A stretch of DNA of 64,000 nucleotides from Plasticicumulans acidivorans (lineage in GTDB: Bacteria > Pseudomonadota > Gammaproteobacteria > Competibacterales > Competibacteraceae), in the NCBI RefSeq assembly GCF_003182095.1, contig NZ_QGTJ01000013.1, positions 57,217 through 121,216 on the forward strand, written 5' to 3'. Of the stretch, positions 45,304 to 54,712 are shown piece by piece. The notes beneath the pieces are model-generated. The model was not told the origin of the DNA, did not search any database, and was given only the letters and a program-made list of their open reading frames with translations. Numbering within the stretch: the stretch's first letter is position 1; the number at the start of each line of letters is the position of its first letter. The position numbers and the translations under genes were made by a program.

Positions 45304-46017
45304 CTACGGGTTCCGCAGCAGTCGTGCGGCGAGCAGCGCGCTGACCACGACGCCGATCGCCGCCCCCACCAGCACGTCGCTGGCCCAGTGCTTGGCGAGC
45401 AGGATGCGCGTCAGCCCGATCAGCGCGGCGAAGCCCAGCACGTAGGCCCGCTGCCAGCGCTGCGACAGCAGCAGACACAGGCAGAAGGCGCTGGTGAAAA
45501 CATCGGCCGAGTGCCCCGACGGAAAGCTGTTGTAAGCCGAATCCCAAGCCAGACCGAACAGCCGTGCGGCCGGCTCGGCGGCGGCATCCGGCCGCGGATG
45601 GCCAACCACCATCTTCAGTGCGCGCACCACCAGCAGCGCACCGAGCAGCTCGGCGGCGATCCACAGCCGCGCGACCTCGAAGTACAGGCGATTGCGCCGC
45701 CGCCAGCCGACCACCAACAGACCGATGAAGAACACGTAGAACGGATACAGGCCGCCGTCGGTCAGCGCCTTGAGCCGCTCATGCTGCGGCTCAACCCAGA
45801 ACAGCGCGCCCAGATGACGGGTCACCGCAGCGTCGCCGCCGCCAAGCAGACACAGCAGCAGCGCCGCCAGCCAGCCGAGCGCGAACAGGCCGAGCGCATC
45901 CAGCAGCCGCACGCTCACCCGTTCGCGCGCGGCGACGGTGAGCGACGCCTCAAAACGGGCGGGAGAACGGCGCCACAGCGCGCGCCAGAAGGATTCCTCA
46001 GCAGTCGGCGATGACAC
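45304..46017 (-). CDS. PAP2 family lipid phosphatase
   Basis: 237 residues. All three PAP2 motifs are present: KMVVGHPRP (about 127-135), YNSFPSGHSADVF (about 156-168) and LLAKHWASDVLVG (about 206-218). Six membrane helices are likely. It overlaps the 3' end of the GT39 gene upstream by 20 bases, so the two are translated together. Possible roles are dephosphorylation of an undecaprenyl carrier or of lipid A. Confidence 0.9.
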   Translation of the reverse strand: MSSPTAEESFWRALWRRSPARFEASLTVAARERVSVRLLDALGLFALGWLAALLLCLLGGGDAAVTRHLGALFWVEPQHERLKALTDGGLYPFYVFFIGLLVVGWRRRNRLYFEVARLWIAAELLGALLVVRALKMVVGHPRPDAAAEPAARLFGLAWDSAYNSFPSGHSADVFTSAFCLCLLLSQRWQRAYVLGFAALIGLTRILLAKHWASDVLVGAAIGVVVSALLAARLLRNP

Positions 46018-47584
46018 GGTATTCCTTCAGCTCGACCTCGTAGCGCTCGTGCACACGGCAGCTCGCCGGGATGGCGCCATCGGGGAAGAGGTACTTGAGG
46101 TGGTCGGACTGGATGACAATGACACCCTGCGGATGCGCGGCATGCCAGGCGGCGGCGTCCTGACGGTCGACTTCTTCGAGCAGGCGCCCGGCGTAGTAGT
46201 TGAGGATGCCACGCGTCGAATGGACCAGCGCCACCGGCCGCGGTTCCGGCGCCAGGCGGGCGATCGCCTCGCCGAGCGGCTTGCCGGAGAACAGCGGATT
46301 GGCCAGCGCGATCAGCCCGGCCGCCAGCACCCAGCCCACGAAGGTGGCAATCGCCGCCCAGCCGGCGAGCCAGCGCAACGGCGGCTGCACGCCGAGACGC
46401 ACCCCGCCGACGGCCGCGGCCAGCAGCAGCACGGCGAAGGCATAGCCGGCCCCGTCATCGCCGAGCTGTGCATGGGTGCCGTAGGCGACGCCCAGACCGA
46501 GCAGCACGACATAGATCACCGGCGGCCAGACCAGCCAGGTCTCGACGCGCCCGCGCTGCAGCAGGCGCTCGCAGCCGAAGCCGGCGAACACCGCGAGTGC
46601 CGGAATCAGCGGCTGCACGTAGATGAACAACTTGCCGGAAACCAGCGAGATCAGCAGCAGCGACACCCCGGCGCAGCCGACCAGCAGACCGCGCCCCGGC
46701 AGCCGCTCGCGCCAGGCGCGGTAGAGCCCCTCGCCCGCCGGCAGCGTCCACGGCATCAGCAACAGCGGCAGCAGCGCGGCATAAAACCAGAACGGCTCCT
46801 TGTGCGACCAGGAATTGATCGCGCGGCCGACGATCTGCTCATGCCAGATCGTCGACAGATACGCCCCCTCGCCATCAAGCAGCACGGCACCGATCCAGAG
46901 CAGCACGCCGAGCAGCAGACCGCCGATGCCGGCCAGCGGATGCAAGGCGCGCACGCCGGCGAAACGGCCGTGCCAGGCGCGCCAGAGCAGCGCCGGCACC
47001 ACCGTGAAGGCCAGCGCGATCGGCCCCTTGAAGGCCAGCGCCAGCGCCGCGCCGCTCCAGAAGCCGAGCAGTGCGGCCCGCGAGCCGGAGCGGGCGTGCT
47101 CCAGCAGGCCGACCCAGGCCCAGACGGTGGCGGCGGTCAGCGCCATGTCCATGCGCGCGATCTGGCCGACGACGACCGTCACCAGCATGCCGAGGAAGCA
47201 CAAAGCCGCCCACAGCCCGGCGCGGGCGCCGTACAGGCGCCGGCCCAGCGTCCAGGTGCCGAGCGTGGCGAGCAGCGTGCTCAGCAGTGAAAACAGGCGA
47301 AACGCCAGCTCGCCCTGACCGACCAGTCCGCCGAGCATCGCCACGCCCCAGAAATACAGCGGCGGCTTGTCCGGATACGGATGACCGTTGAGATGCGGCA
47401 CCAGCCAGCGGCCGGATTCGAGCATTTCGCGCAGCACCTCGCCGTAGCGGGCTTCGTCCTGCACCCACAGCTCGCGGTGCACCAGCAGCGGCAGCGCATG
47501 CAGCGCCAGCAGCGCGCCGAGCACGATCAGCAGGTCGAGCCAGACGGGACGCGCGTCCGCGCGCTTCAGCGTCACGGTAGCCAT
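45998..47584 (-). CDS. GT39 (ArnT-like) membrane glycosyltransferase
   Basis: 528 residues. The N-terminal helix is followed by the periplasmic loop with the DEARYGEVLREMLESG motif, the acidic site shared by ArnT and protein mannosyltransferases, then PHLNGHPYPDKPPLYFW. About 11 further membrane helices and a C-terminal periplasmic domain follow. It transfers a sugar from a polyprenyl phosphate carrier to lipid A or another envelope acceptor. Start at ATG 47584, five bases before the DUF1415 stop. A second GT39 gene occurs at 50413. Confidence 0.9.
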   Translation of the reverse strand: MATVTLKRADARPVWLDLLIVLGALLALHALPLLVHRELWVQDEARYGEVLREMLESGRWLVPHLNGHPYPDKPPLYFWGVAMLGGLVGQGELAFRLFSLLSTLLATLGTWTLGRRLYGARAGLWAALCFLGMLVTVVVGQIARMDMALTAATVWAWVGLLEHARSGSRAALLGFWSGAALALAFKGPIALAFTVVPALLWRAWHGRFAGVRALHPLAGIGGLLLGVLLWIGAVLLDGEGAYLSTIWHEQIVGRAINSWSHKEPFWFYAALLPLLLMPWTLPAGEGLYRAWRERLPGRGLLVGCAGVSLLLISLVSGKLFIYVQPLIPALAVFAGFGCERLLQRGRVETWLVWPPVIYVVLLGLGVAYGTHAQLGDDGAGYAFAVLLLAAAVGGVRLGVQPPLRWLAGWAAIATFVGWVLAAGLIALANPLFSGKPLGEAIARLAPEPRPVALVHSTRGILNYYAGRLLEEVDRQDAAAWHAAHPQGVIVIQSDHLKYLFPDGAIPASCRVHERYEVELKEYRVIADC

Positions 47585-47589
47585 CGGGC

Positions 47590-48159
47590 TCAGGGCTTCG
47601 CCGCGCGACAGCCGTCGAACAGCGCCTCGACGGCCGGCAGGCCGAGCTCGCGCAGCTGGCGGATGTTGCTGTTGGGGATGCTGTCGATGTCCGGATGCGT
47701 GTGCACCGCGCGCTCGATGTCGTCCTCACGGATCAGGTGCAGCACCGGGTACGGCGAGCGGTTGGTCCAGTGCGAGACATCGTTCTCGGCCTCATCGGCG
47801 AAGCGGTACTGCGGATGGAACGAGGCCACCTGCAGCGTGCCGCCCAGCTCCGCCTCCTCGACGATGGCCTCGGCGACATCGAGGAAATCGTTGAAGTCGA
47901 GAAAGTCCTCGAAGCAGCCGGTGAGGATCAGCAGCGTGGTCTGCGCGATCGCCGGATCGGCCTCGGCGAGGAAATTCAGCTCATCGAGCAGCCGCTGGGC
48001 GACCTGCTCGGGCTGCGGGTCGGCACAGACGACGTAGCGGATCGCATTGCGCTGGAACGGAAACGCCGCGAACGGGCAGAGGTTGAGGCCGATGACGAGT
48101 TTCTCGACCCAGGCCCGGGTCGCGGCGATGGCCTGTTCGGGGGTGACGGCAGCAGACAT
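47590..48159 (-). CDS. DUF1415 family protein
   Basis: 189 residues, soluble. AIAATRAWVEKLVIGLNLCPFA near the N-terminus and HPQYRFADEAENDVSHWTNRSPYP, then HLIREDDIERAV, are the family's conserved blocks (quoted here in parts). Conserved Cys, His, Asp and Arg residues suggest an enzyme, but the family's function is not known. It is the first gene of a probable operon with the GT39 and PAP2 genes. Confidence 0.9.
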   Translation of the reverse strand: MSAAVTPEQAIAATRAWVEKLVIGLNLCPFAAFPFQRNAIRYVVCADPQPEQVAQRLLDELNFLAEADPAIAQTTLLILTGCFEDFLDFNDFLDVAEAIVEEAELGGTLQVASFHPQYRFADEAENDVSHWTNRSPYPVLHLIREDDIERAVHTHPDIDSIPNSNIRQLRELGLPAVEALFDGCRAAKP

Positions 48160-48189
48160 AGAAGCACCACAGCAGGCGCCGCGGCCCGG

Positions 48190-48247
48190 GGCCGGCGGCT
48201 GGAATGGCTATTGTCGCGATCCGGCCGCAGTCGTCCAGCCGCCGGCC
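48190..48247. repeat. perfect 13-bp inverted repeat between DUF1415 and the depolymerase
   Basis: GGCCGGCGGCTGG at 48190-48202 and CCAGCCGCCGGCC at 48235-48247 are perfect complements with a 32-nt spacer. It lies in the 219-bp divergent region, 30 bases from the DUF1415 start and 131 from the depolymerase start. Its purpose is unclear: operator pair, large hairpin in either leader, or remnant of a small repeat element. Confidence 0.5.
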
Positions 48248-48378
48248 TGCAACCCGGGCTCCTGTCTGACCAAACTTTCACCCTCGCGCCTTTGGCGCGC
48301 ACGTAATCTTGTGCGGCGCAGCAACCCTGCCACTGCTCCCGCATCGTGCGCCGAGCACCCACCAGGAGGAATCAGCCC

Positions 48379-49395
48379 ATGTCGAGCCTGCGTTTTACCC
48401 TGAGTCTGGCCCTGCTCGTCGCTTTGAGCGGCAGCGCCGCGGCCGCCGATAAACTGCCATCGTTCCACGGCGATCCGACCCAGACCTCGGTGTCGGGGCT
48501 GTCCTCCGGCGCCTTCATGGCGGTGCAGTACCAGGTCGCGTTCTCGGGCAGCATCAAGGGGGCTGGCATCGTCGCCGGCGGGCCGTACTACTGTGCCGCC
48601 GGCAACGTCGCCAACGCCGCGATCTGCATGGGCCAGGTACCGTTCGTGCCACCGAATCCGGCGCTGATGGTCGATGCAGCCGAATCGGCCGCGGCACTGG
48701 GCCAGATCGATCCGCTCAGCGACCTGAAAAACGACCGCATCTATGTATTCAGCGGCACCGACGACACCGTGGTGCGCCAGCAGGCGGTCGACGCCACGGT
48801 CGCCTTCTTCAAGCTCGCCGGCGTGCCGGACGCCAATCTGCTCTACGTCAACGACGTGCCGGCCGGCCACGCGGTGATCACGCCGAGCTTCGGCAACGCC
48901 TGCGACGCCAACGCCTCGCCCTATATCAGCCACTGCAATGTCGACGGCCAGGGCTACGATCAGGCCGGCGCGATCCTGACGCACATCTACGGCCCGCTGA
49001 ATCCACCGGCGACGCAGCCGTCCGGGCAGATCATCGCCTTCAACCAGCGCGCCTTCGCGCCGGCCACCAGCGCAATGGCCGATACCGCCTACGTCTACGT
49101 GCCCAAGGCCTGCGCCGACGGCCAGCCCTGCCGGGTGCACGTCGCCATTCACGGCTGTGCGCAGTCGGCCGCGGTGGTCGGCGACAAGTTCTATACCGAC
49201 ACCGGCTACAACCAGTGGGCCGACACCAATAACCTGCTGGTGCTCTACCCGCAGGTCGACAAGTCGCTGATTCCGTTCAATCCGCAGGGCTGCTGGGACT
49301 GGTTCGGCTACACCGGGCTGAACTACGCGGTGAAATCGGCGGTGCAGATGCAGGCGATCAAGTCGATGGTCGACACCCTGCTCGCCGCGCCCTGA
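48379..49395 (+). CDS. secreted poly(3-hydroxybutyrate) depolymerase, type 2 catalytic domain
   Basis: 338 residues from ATG 48379, with AGGAGGAA upstream. Signal peptide 1-22 (ends SAAAADK). The lipase-box serine is S42 in SGLSSGAF, an aspartate is near 127 in FSGTDDTVV, and a histidine near 164 in PAGHAVITPSFG. The oxyanion block HVAIHGCAQS comes after the triad (about 253-262), the circularly permuted order that defines type 2 catalytic domains. CWDWFGYTG near the end is also typical. No linker or substrate-binding domain follows. It should hydrolyse extracellular PHB or short oligomers and release hydroxybutyrate. Confidence 0.88.
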   Translation: MSSLRFTLSLALLVALSGSAAAADKLPSFHGDPTQTSVSGLSSGAFMAVQYQVAFSGSIKGAGIVAGGPYYCAAGNVANAAICMGQVPFVPPNPALMVDAAESAAALGQIDPLSDLKNDRIYVFSGTDDTVVRQQAVDATVAFFKLAGVPDANLLYVNDVPAGHAVITPSFGNACDANASPYISHCNVDGQGYDQAGAILTHIYGPLNPPATQPSGQIIAFNQRAFAPATSAMADTAYVYVPKACADGQPCRVHVAIHGCAQSAAVVGDKFYTDTGYNQWADTNNLLVLYPQVDKSLIPFNPQGCWDWFGYTGLNYAVKSAVQMQAIKSMVDTLLAAP

Positions 49396-49402
49396 GGCGC
49401 GC

Positions 49403-50413
49403 TCAGGCCGCCAGCCCGGTGCGCGGCACCCGCGCCGCCGCGGCGCGCAGCACTTCGATGCCGGCGCCGCGGCGGTGGGCGTTTTCCGACAGATAGCGCC
49501 GCCAGCCGCGCGCGCCCGGCAAGCCCTGGAACAGGCCGAGGATGTGGCGGGTGACGTGAGCGAGCTGGCCGCCGCGCGCGAGGTGGCGCTCGACGTAAGG
49601 CTCCAGCGCCACGACAACGGCGTGACGATCGAGCGGCTGCGACGCCTCGCCGTAGATGCGGGCATCGGCCGCGGCCAGCAGCCAGGGATTTTCGTAGGCG
49701 GCGCGGCCGATCATCACGCCGTCCGCCCACTGCAGGTGCGTGCAGGCCTCGTCGAGCGTGTGCACGCCGCCGTTGAGGCTGATCGACAGCGCCGGGAAAT
49801 CCCGCTTGAGCGCCCGCGCAACCTCGTAGCGCAGCGGCGGGATCTCGCGGTTTTCCTTCGGGGACAGCCCGGACAGCCAGGCCTTGCGGGCGTGGATGAT
49901 GAACACGCCACAGCCGGCCGCGGCCACCGGCTCGATGAACTGCAGCAGCTCGGCGTAGGAATCGCGCTGGTCGATGCCGATGCGCGTCTTCACCGTCACC
50001 GGCACCTGCGCCGGCAGCACCGCGCGCATCGCCGCGACGCAGTCGGCGACCAGCGCCGGCTCGGCCATCAGGCAGGCGCCGAAGCGGCCTTCCTGCACGC
50101 GATCGGACGGGCAGCCGCAGTTGAGATTGATCTCGTCATAGCCGAACTGCTCGACCGCCAGCCGCGCGCAGACGGCGAGCGCGCGCGGATCGGAACCGCC
50201 GAGCTGCAGCGCCAGCGGATGCTCGGCCTCGTCAAAGGCGAGATGGCGCGCGGCATCGCCGTGCAGGATCGCGCCGGTGGTCACCATCTCGGTGTAGAGC
50301 AGCACGTTGCGGCTGAGCAGGCGGGCGAAGTAGCGGTAGTCGCGCGTCGTCCAGTCGAGCATCGGCGCCACCGACAGGCGGCGGGCACGGGCCAGCGGAT
50401 CGGTCATCATCAT
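49403..50413 (-). CDS. dusA: tRNA-dihydrouridine(20/20a) synthase DusA
   Basis: 336 residues. Three ATGs in a row (50413, 50410, 50407) can start it; the first overlaps the GT39 stop as [25 protein letters not shown] opens the FMN barrel, [11 protein letters not shown] (near 98) holds the catalytic cysteine, and [19 protein letters not shown] is the DusA-type block. It reduces uridine 20/20a in tRNA. The C-terminal helical tRNA-binding domain is complete. Confidence 0.95.
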   Translation of the reverse strand: MMMTDPLARARRLSVAPMLDWTTRDYRYFARLLSRNVLLYTEMVTTGAILHGDAARHLAFDEAEHPLALQLGGSDPRALAVCARLAVEQFGYDEINLNCGCPSDRVQEGRFGACLMAEPALVADCVAAMRAVLPAQVPVTVKTRIGIDQRDSYAELLQFIEPVAAAGCGVFIIHARKAWLSGLSPKENREIPPLRYEVARALKRDFPALSISLNGGVHTLDEACTHLQWADGVMIGRAAYENPWLLAAADARIYGEASQPLDRHAVVVALEPYVERHLARGGQLAHVTRHILGLFQGLPGARGWRRYLSENAHRRGAGIEVLRAAAARVPRTGLAA

Positions 50414-52050
50414 CAGTCGTCGGAATCGGGCTTGTCGTCGCGGCCGGCGTCCTCGCCGGCCAGATACTCGGGGTGCTCGATCAGCGTTGCCGCCCGCCAC
50501 AGCGCGGCTTCCCGCTCGCGGTAGGGCTGCACGAACACGGCCGCCGCGCGCGCCTGCGCATCAAGCGCACGATGGCGCAGCAGCAGAGCGCCCTGCGGGT
50601 TGGCCTTCGCCCAGTCGAGTTCGCTGCCGCGCGCGATCACCTGCAGCGGCTGCTGCAGACGCCCGGCGAACTGGAACTCGCCGTGATACTTGCCGGGGTG
50701 CGCCACGCTGACGCCCTGCGCCTGCAGCGCGGCGATCTGTGCGGCGATCGGGCGGGCGTCGAGCGTCGGTGCGGCGATGCGGACCACGCCGGCGTAGAGC
50801 AGCACGCCGCAGAGCACCGGCAGCACGACCAGCCAGCGCGGATCGCGGCGCGCCTGCAGCACGCGCGCCCACGCCAGCACCAGCAGCACCACACCCAGGC
50901 CCCACAACGGCGAGACCTCGGCGACCCAGTCCGGCCAACCCTGGCGTGCGGCGAGGAACGGCCCTATAGCGGCGACCAGGCCGAGCAGCGCAAACGGCGC
51001 CAGCACCAGCGCGTGACCGAGCCAGCCGCCGGCGCGCGGCCGCTGCGTCAGCGCCCGCGCGGCGAGCAGCAGCAGTGCCGGCAGCAGGGGCAGCAGGTAA
51101 TGCACCTGCTTGCCGCTGACCGCTGAAAACACCAGGAAGCCCGGCAGGAACCAGGCCGCGCAAAAACGCCCGGCACGGCCGAAGTCGGTGCGCAGGCCCG
51201 GCAGTGCGCGCCACAGCGGCAGCCACAGCGGCCAGGGCAGCAGGATCGCCGGCAGGATCGGCAGGTACCACCACCACGGCCGCTGATGGGCGAAGGACTG
51301 CACCATGCGCCCGGCGGTCTGCCCCCAGAAGATCATCTCGCGATATTCGGCGCCGCCGACGATCGCCGCCGGCAGCGCCCAGCACAGCGCCAGCGCCGCA
51401 CCGGCGAGCACCGCCAGTCCGACATTGCGATACCAGCGCCACCAGCCACCGACACGCGCCCCGCCCTGCCACCACGGCGCGAGCAGCGCCACCGGCAGCA
51501 GGTACACCAGCACCGCCGGCCCCTTGCAGAGCACGCCGAGGCCGATGCCGAGCGCATACAGCGCCCAGTGACCGCGGCCGCCATGTTCGGCAGCGCCGAG
51601 CAGGCCGAGCAGGCCGAGCAGTACCGTGGTCGCCAGCAGCAGATCGAACATCAGCATCGTGCCGAACAGTGCGACGTAGAAGCAGCCGTAGAACAGCCAC
51701 GGTACCAGCCGCGCGCTCGCGGCATCCTGCGGCCACAGGCGGCGGGCCAGCGCGCCGAGCAGGAACAGGTCGGCCAGCGTGGCCAGCGCGGTGATCAGCC
51801 GCGGCGCCCAGTCGACGACGCCGAACACCGCCCAGCCGAGCTGGATCAGCCAGAACAGCAGCGGCGGCTTGTGGCTGTAGGCCTCGCCGTTGAGGTGCGG
51901 CACCAGCCAGTCCCCGTGCGCCCACATGTCCCAGGCGACGGCGGCGTAGCGGGTCTCGTCGATCGGCGCCAGCGGCCGCGCCCACAGGGCGACGGCCGTC
52001 AGCAGGCCCCAGAGCAGCAGCAGGCCGCAGGCATTGAGCAGGCGCTGCAT
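50413..52050 (-). CDS. GT39 (ArnT-like) membrane glycosyltransferase, second copy
   Basis: 545 residues. The first periplasmic loop has [19 protein letters not shown] and [18 protein letters not shown], the ArnT-type acidic and HKPP motifs. About a dozen membrane helices follow. It is related to but clearly different from the copy at 45998. Its start codon overlaps the stop of the LAB_N gene by one base, and that gene overlaps the GT2 gene, so GT2, LAB_N and GT39 form one coupled unit. It probably transfers a carrier-linked sugar to lipid A or another envelope acceptor. Confidence 0.9.
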   Translation of the reverse strand: MQRLLNACGLLLLWGLLTAVALWARPLAPIDETRYAAVAWDMWAHGDWLVPHLNGEAYSHKPPLLFWLIQLGWAVFGVVDWAPRLITALATLADLFLLGALARRLWPQDAASARLVPWLFYGCFYVALFGTMLMFDLLLATTVLLGLLGLLGAAEHGGRGHWALYALGIGLGVLCKGPAVLVYLLPVALLAPWWQGGARVGGWWRWYRNVGLAVLAGAALALCWALPAAIVGGAEYREMIFWGQTAGRMVQSFAHQRPWWWYLPILPAILLPWPLWLPLWRALPGLRTDFGRAGRFCAAWFLPGFLVFSAVSGKQVHYLLPLLPALLLLAARALTQRPRAGGWLGHALVLAPFALLGLVAAIGPFLAARQGWPDWVAEVSPLWGLGVVLLVLAWARVLQARRDPRWLVVLPVLCGVLLYAGVVRIAAPTLDARPIAAQIAALQAQGVSVAHPGKYHGEFQFAGRLQQPLQVIARGSELDWAKANPQGALLLRHRALDAQARAAAVFVQPYREREAALWRAATLIEHPEYLAGEDAGRDDKPDSDD

Positions 52051-52727
52051 CAGGACGCGGCCCGCGAGGACGACTCGGCGCGCTCGGCGGCGCGGCGCTC
52101 ACGGCGCGCCTGCTTGCGGATCAGACGCAGATTGCGCACGTAGACGACGACGCCGAAGGTCTGGCCGAGGATGATGACCGGGTCGCGCTGCGAGATGGCA
52201 TAGGCCAGCAGCAGGGCACTGCCGCTCATCGACAGATACCAGAAGTGGATCGGATTGACCGGCTGGCCGGCGCGCTCGGAGAAATACAGCTGCACGACGA
52301 AGCGGCCGGTGAACAGCACCTGACCGACCATGCCGATCACCGTCCACAGCGGATCGGCCTCGGTGATCGCATGCACCACCGGCACCGGCGTCGAGGCCCA
52401 GCCGGCGGCGACGGCGAGCGCCGTCAGCGTCAGCCACGGCCACAGGAACAGCGCCGCGTGGCCGCGCTCGTGGCGGTGGATCAGCTCCAGGTTGCGCAGG
52501 TAGATCGCCAGCCCGGCCATCTGCCCGAGGCTGATGACCAGATCGCGCTGGTGCGTGGCATACGCCAGCAGCAGCGCTGAGCCGAGGATGCTGAAGTACC
52601 AGAAATGGATCGGCATCAGGCTCTTGCGCGCCCGCTCGGAGAGTATCCACTGCACCAGGAAGCGCGCCGAAAACGCGCCCTGCGCGATCAGGCCGACCAC
52701 GGTCCAGATCGGGTCCAGCTTGTTCAT
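52050..52727 (-). CDS. double LAB_N (lipid A biosynthesis N-terminal) membrane protein
   Basis: 225 residues. Two tandem copies of the LAB_N domain: IWTVVGLIAQGAFSARFLVQ at about 7-26 and LWTVIGMVGQVLFTGRFVVQ at about 127-146. Each is followed by SERA...P.HFWY and by GSALLLAYA, then QRD.VI.LGQ. Each copy has three membrane helices. Single LAB_N proteins commonly sit beside GT2 and GT39 genes; a fused pair is less usual. It overlaps the GT2 stop as ATGA. By position it may flip or present the polyprenyl-sugar, like ArnE/ArnF, but this is inference. Confidence 0.87.
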   Translation of the reverse strand: MNKLDPIWTVVGLIAQGAFSARFLVQWILSERARKSLMPIHFWYFSILGSALLLAYATHQRDLVISLGQMAGLAIYLRNLELIHRHERGHAALFLWPWLTLTALAVAAGWASTPVPVVHAITEADPLWTVIGMVGQVLFTGRFVVQLYFSERAGQPVNPIHFWYLSMSGSALLLAYAISQRDPVIILGQTFGVVVYVRNLRLIRKQARRERRAAERAESSSRAAS

Positions 52728-53440
52728 TCAACAATCTCCGGAACGCGCGCGCGCCGCTGCAGCCACATCACGCCGAGCAGGTCGACGATGCCGACCGCCA
52801 GCCGGTCGAGCGTGCCGTACTTGGACACGCCACGGGTGCGGTGACGGTGGTTGACCTCCACCGACACCAGCTCCAGCCCGGCGCGGCGCACCAGCGCCGG
52901 CAGGAAGCGGTGCATGTGATCGAAGTACGGCAGCTGCAGGAACACCGCGCGCTCGAACACCTTGAGGCCGCAGCCGGTATCCGGCGTGGCATCGCCGAGC
53001 AGGCGTGAGCGCACGCCGTTGGCGATCTTCGAGGAAATGCGCTTGATCCAGCTGTCCTGGCGCTTGCGCCGGTAGCCGGCGGCCATCACCAGCCGCGGCG
53101 GCCGGCCCGCGGCCTGCAGCACGGCGACCAGCCGGGGAATGTCCGCCGGATCGTTCTGACCGTCGCCGTCGAGCGTGGCGATCAGCCGACCGCGGGCGTG
53201 GCGCACGCCGCTGTGCACCGCGGTGCTCTGACCGCAGGCGCGACGATGGGTGATCACCCGCAGCTGCGGCAGCCGTTGCTGCGCAGCGGCGAGGCGCGCG
53301 GGCGTCTCGTCGAGGCTGCCGTCGTTGACGTAGACGATCTCGTATTCGAAGCGTCCATCGAGGGCGGCGGCGATTTCATCGAGCAGCGGGTCGATGTTCT
53401 CGGCCTCGTTGTGGACGGGTACCACGACTGATAAGTCCAT
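52724..53440 (-). CDS. GT2 family glycosyltransferase (DPM1/ArnC-like)
   Basis: 238 residues. The GT-A fold opens with LSVVVPVHNEAENIDPLLDE, the metal-binding acidic motif is ATLDGDGQNDPADIP, and GCGLKVFERAVF lies further on. It has no long C-terminal membrane pair, so it is the soluble dolichol-phosphate-mannose-synthase type. It should attach a sugar from a nucleotide donor to undecaprenyl phosphate. First gene of the GT2-LAB_N-GT39-dusA run. Confidence 0.92.
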   Translation of the reverse strand: MDLSVVVPVHNEAENIDPLLDEIAAALDGRFEYEIVYVNDGSLDETPARLAAAQQRLPQLRVITHRRACGQSTAVHSGVRHARGRLIATLDGDGQNDPADIPRLVAVLQAAGRPPRLVMAAGYRRKRQDSWIKRISSKIANGVRSRLLGDATPDTGCGLKVFERAVFLQLPYFDHMHRFLPALVRRAGLELVSVEVNHRHRTRGVSKYGTLDRLAVGIVDLLGVMWLQRRARVPEIVE

Positions 53441-53543
53441 CTTGATTCCAGGCGAAAAAAATTGCGGTCGATTCTACGTCATGTCCCGGTTTTGGTGCAG
53501 GGTAAAAACGTCGGTGAATCGGCCGCTTGCATGGATGCATGGG

Positions 53544-53972
53544 TCAGCCGCCGGTGCCGTGCGGCGGAATTGAGTAGGTGCAGGTGACGTGTGCGACCGG
53601 CTCGGCCTCACCGCTCGAATACAGCAGTACCTCGCCGACCGCGAGCCGCTTGCCGAGTTTGAGGATGCGGCCGTCGCCGACCAGGTCGGCCGGTCGCGGC
53701 CGGCGCAGGAAGTTGCAGTTAAGGTTGGTGGTGACCGCCAGTTCGACGCGACCGATCAGCGACAGCACAACGCCGTACATGACGATGTCGGCGAGTGCCA
53801 TCTGGATCGGCCCCGACACCGTGCCGCCGGGGCGGATGAAATCGTCGCGGAACGGGATGCGCACGATGCAGTGCCCGGCTTCCAGGGTTTCGACACGGAT
53901 GCCGAGCTGGCCAACGAAGGGGACGTGGGTGAGGCACAGCTCCTCGAACTCGGCGAGTGGAATGCGGCTCAT
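53544..53972 (-). CDS. PaaI-family hotdog thioesterase
   Basis: 142 residues from ATG 53972 (MSRIPLAEFEELCLTHV). Hotdog-fold core with GTVSGPIQMALADIVMYG, where the aspartate aligns with the PaaI active region, and TTNLNCNFLRRPRPADLVG. It hydrolyses an acyl-CoA in the cytoplasm; substrate unknown. It lies 10 bases after the HCCA isomerase gene, likely one operon. Confidence 0.88.
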   Translation of the reverse strand: MSRIPLAEFEELCLTHVPFVGQLGIRVETLEAGHCIVRIPFRDDFIRPGGTVSGPIQMALADIVMYGVVLSLIGRVELAVTTNLNCNFLRRPRPADLVGDGRILKLGKRLAVGEVLLYSSGEAEPVAHVTCTYSIPPHGTGG

Positions 53973-53982
53973 GGCAGGCTCC

Positions 53983-54624
53983 TCAAACCCGTTGGACGGC
54001 GGCCGGCAGCGTGCTGATGCGCTGCATTTCGGCATCGGCAAACAGCGTCGGATCGGCGAGAAAATCCCGCAGCATGGCGGTGGTGTCGTAGCCCCAGAAC
54101 AGCTCGCCGTCGACGATCGCCGTCGGCACACCGAACACGCCGAGGGCGATCGCCTGCTCGGTCGTGCGGCGCAGCACCGCCTTGACGGCAGGCTCGGCGC
54201 AGCGCGCCGCGGCCATCTGCGGCGTGATGTCGAGCATCGCGCACAGCGCGGCCCAGTCGGCCTCGCTTTCCAGGCCGCGGCCCTGCACCCACAGGTGGCG
54301 GAACACCGTGCGCACCACATCGACGCCGGCGCCGAGCGCGACGGTCAGACGCAGCGCACGCAGCGGATTGAACGGGTGCGCCGGCGGCATGCGGTAAGGC
54401 ACGCCGAGCTGACGGGCACGCCACAGGCAGTGGCGATAGGTCAGCGTGCGCATCGCCGGCACCTCCGCCGGACCGCGTGTCGCCGTCGCCGCCAGCAGCG
54501 CGCCGAGCAGTACCGGCTGCGGCACGATGCGCACGTCCGCCGGCAGCGGCCGGGCGCAGAACTCCTCAAGCTGGAAGTAGGCGAAGGGCGAGAGGTAATC
54601 GAAGTACCAGTCAAGCGTGCGCAT
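53983..54624 (-). CDS. 2-hydroxychromene-2-carboxylate isomerase family protein (DsbA fold)
   Basis: 213 residues. WYFDYLSPFAYFQLEEF matches the glutathione-binding start of HCCA isomerases, with serine in place of the DsbA cysteine. FGVPTAIVDGELFWGYD is the cis-proline and active region near 160-176. It belongs to kappa-class-like glutathione enzymes. HCCA isomerase acts in naphthalene breakdown, but most chromosomal members have unknown substrates. The pairing with a thioesterase suggests an aromatic or acyl-CoA side pathway. Confidence 0.87.
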   Translation of the reverse strand: MRTLDWYFDYLSPFAYFQLEEFCARPLPADVRIVPQPVLLGALLAATATRGPAEVPAMRTLTYRHCLWRARQLGVPYRMPPAHPFNPLRALRLTVALGAGVDVVRTVFRHLWVQGRGLESEADWAALCAMLDITPQMAAARCAEPAVKAVLRRTTEQAIALGVFGVPTAIVDGELFWGYDTTAMLRDFLADPTLFADAEMQRISTLPAAVQRV

Positions 54625-54712
54625 CGGCGGCGTTCTCCTCGGGTGGTCCGCGGAGCCTTGTCGCCATGGCTGCCAGCGTCAACCCGGGTTCAGCGCATGG
54701 CTGCGATGCGCC

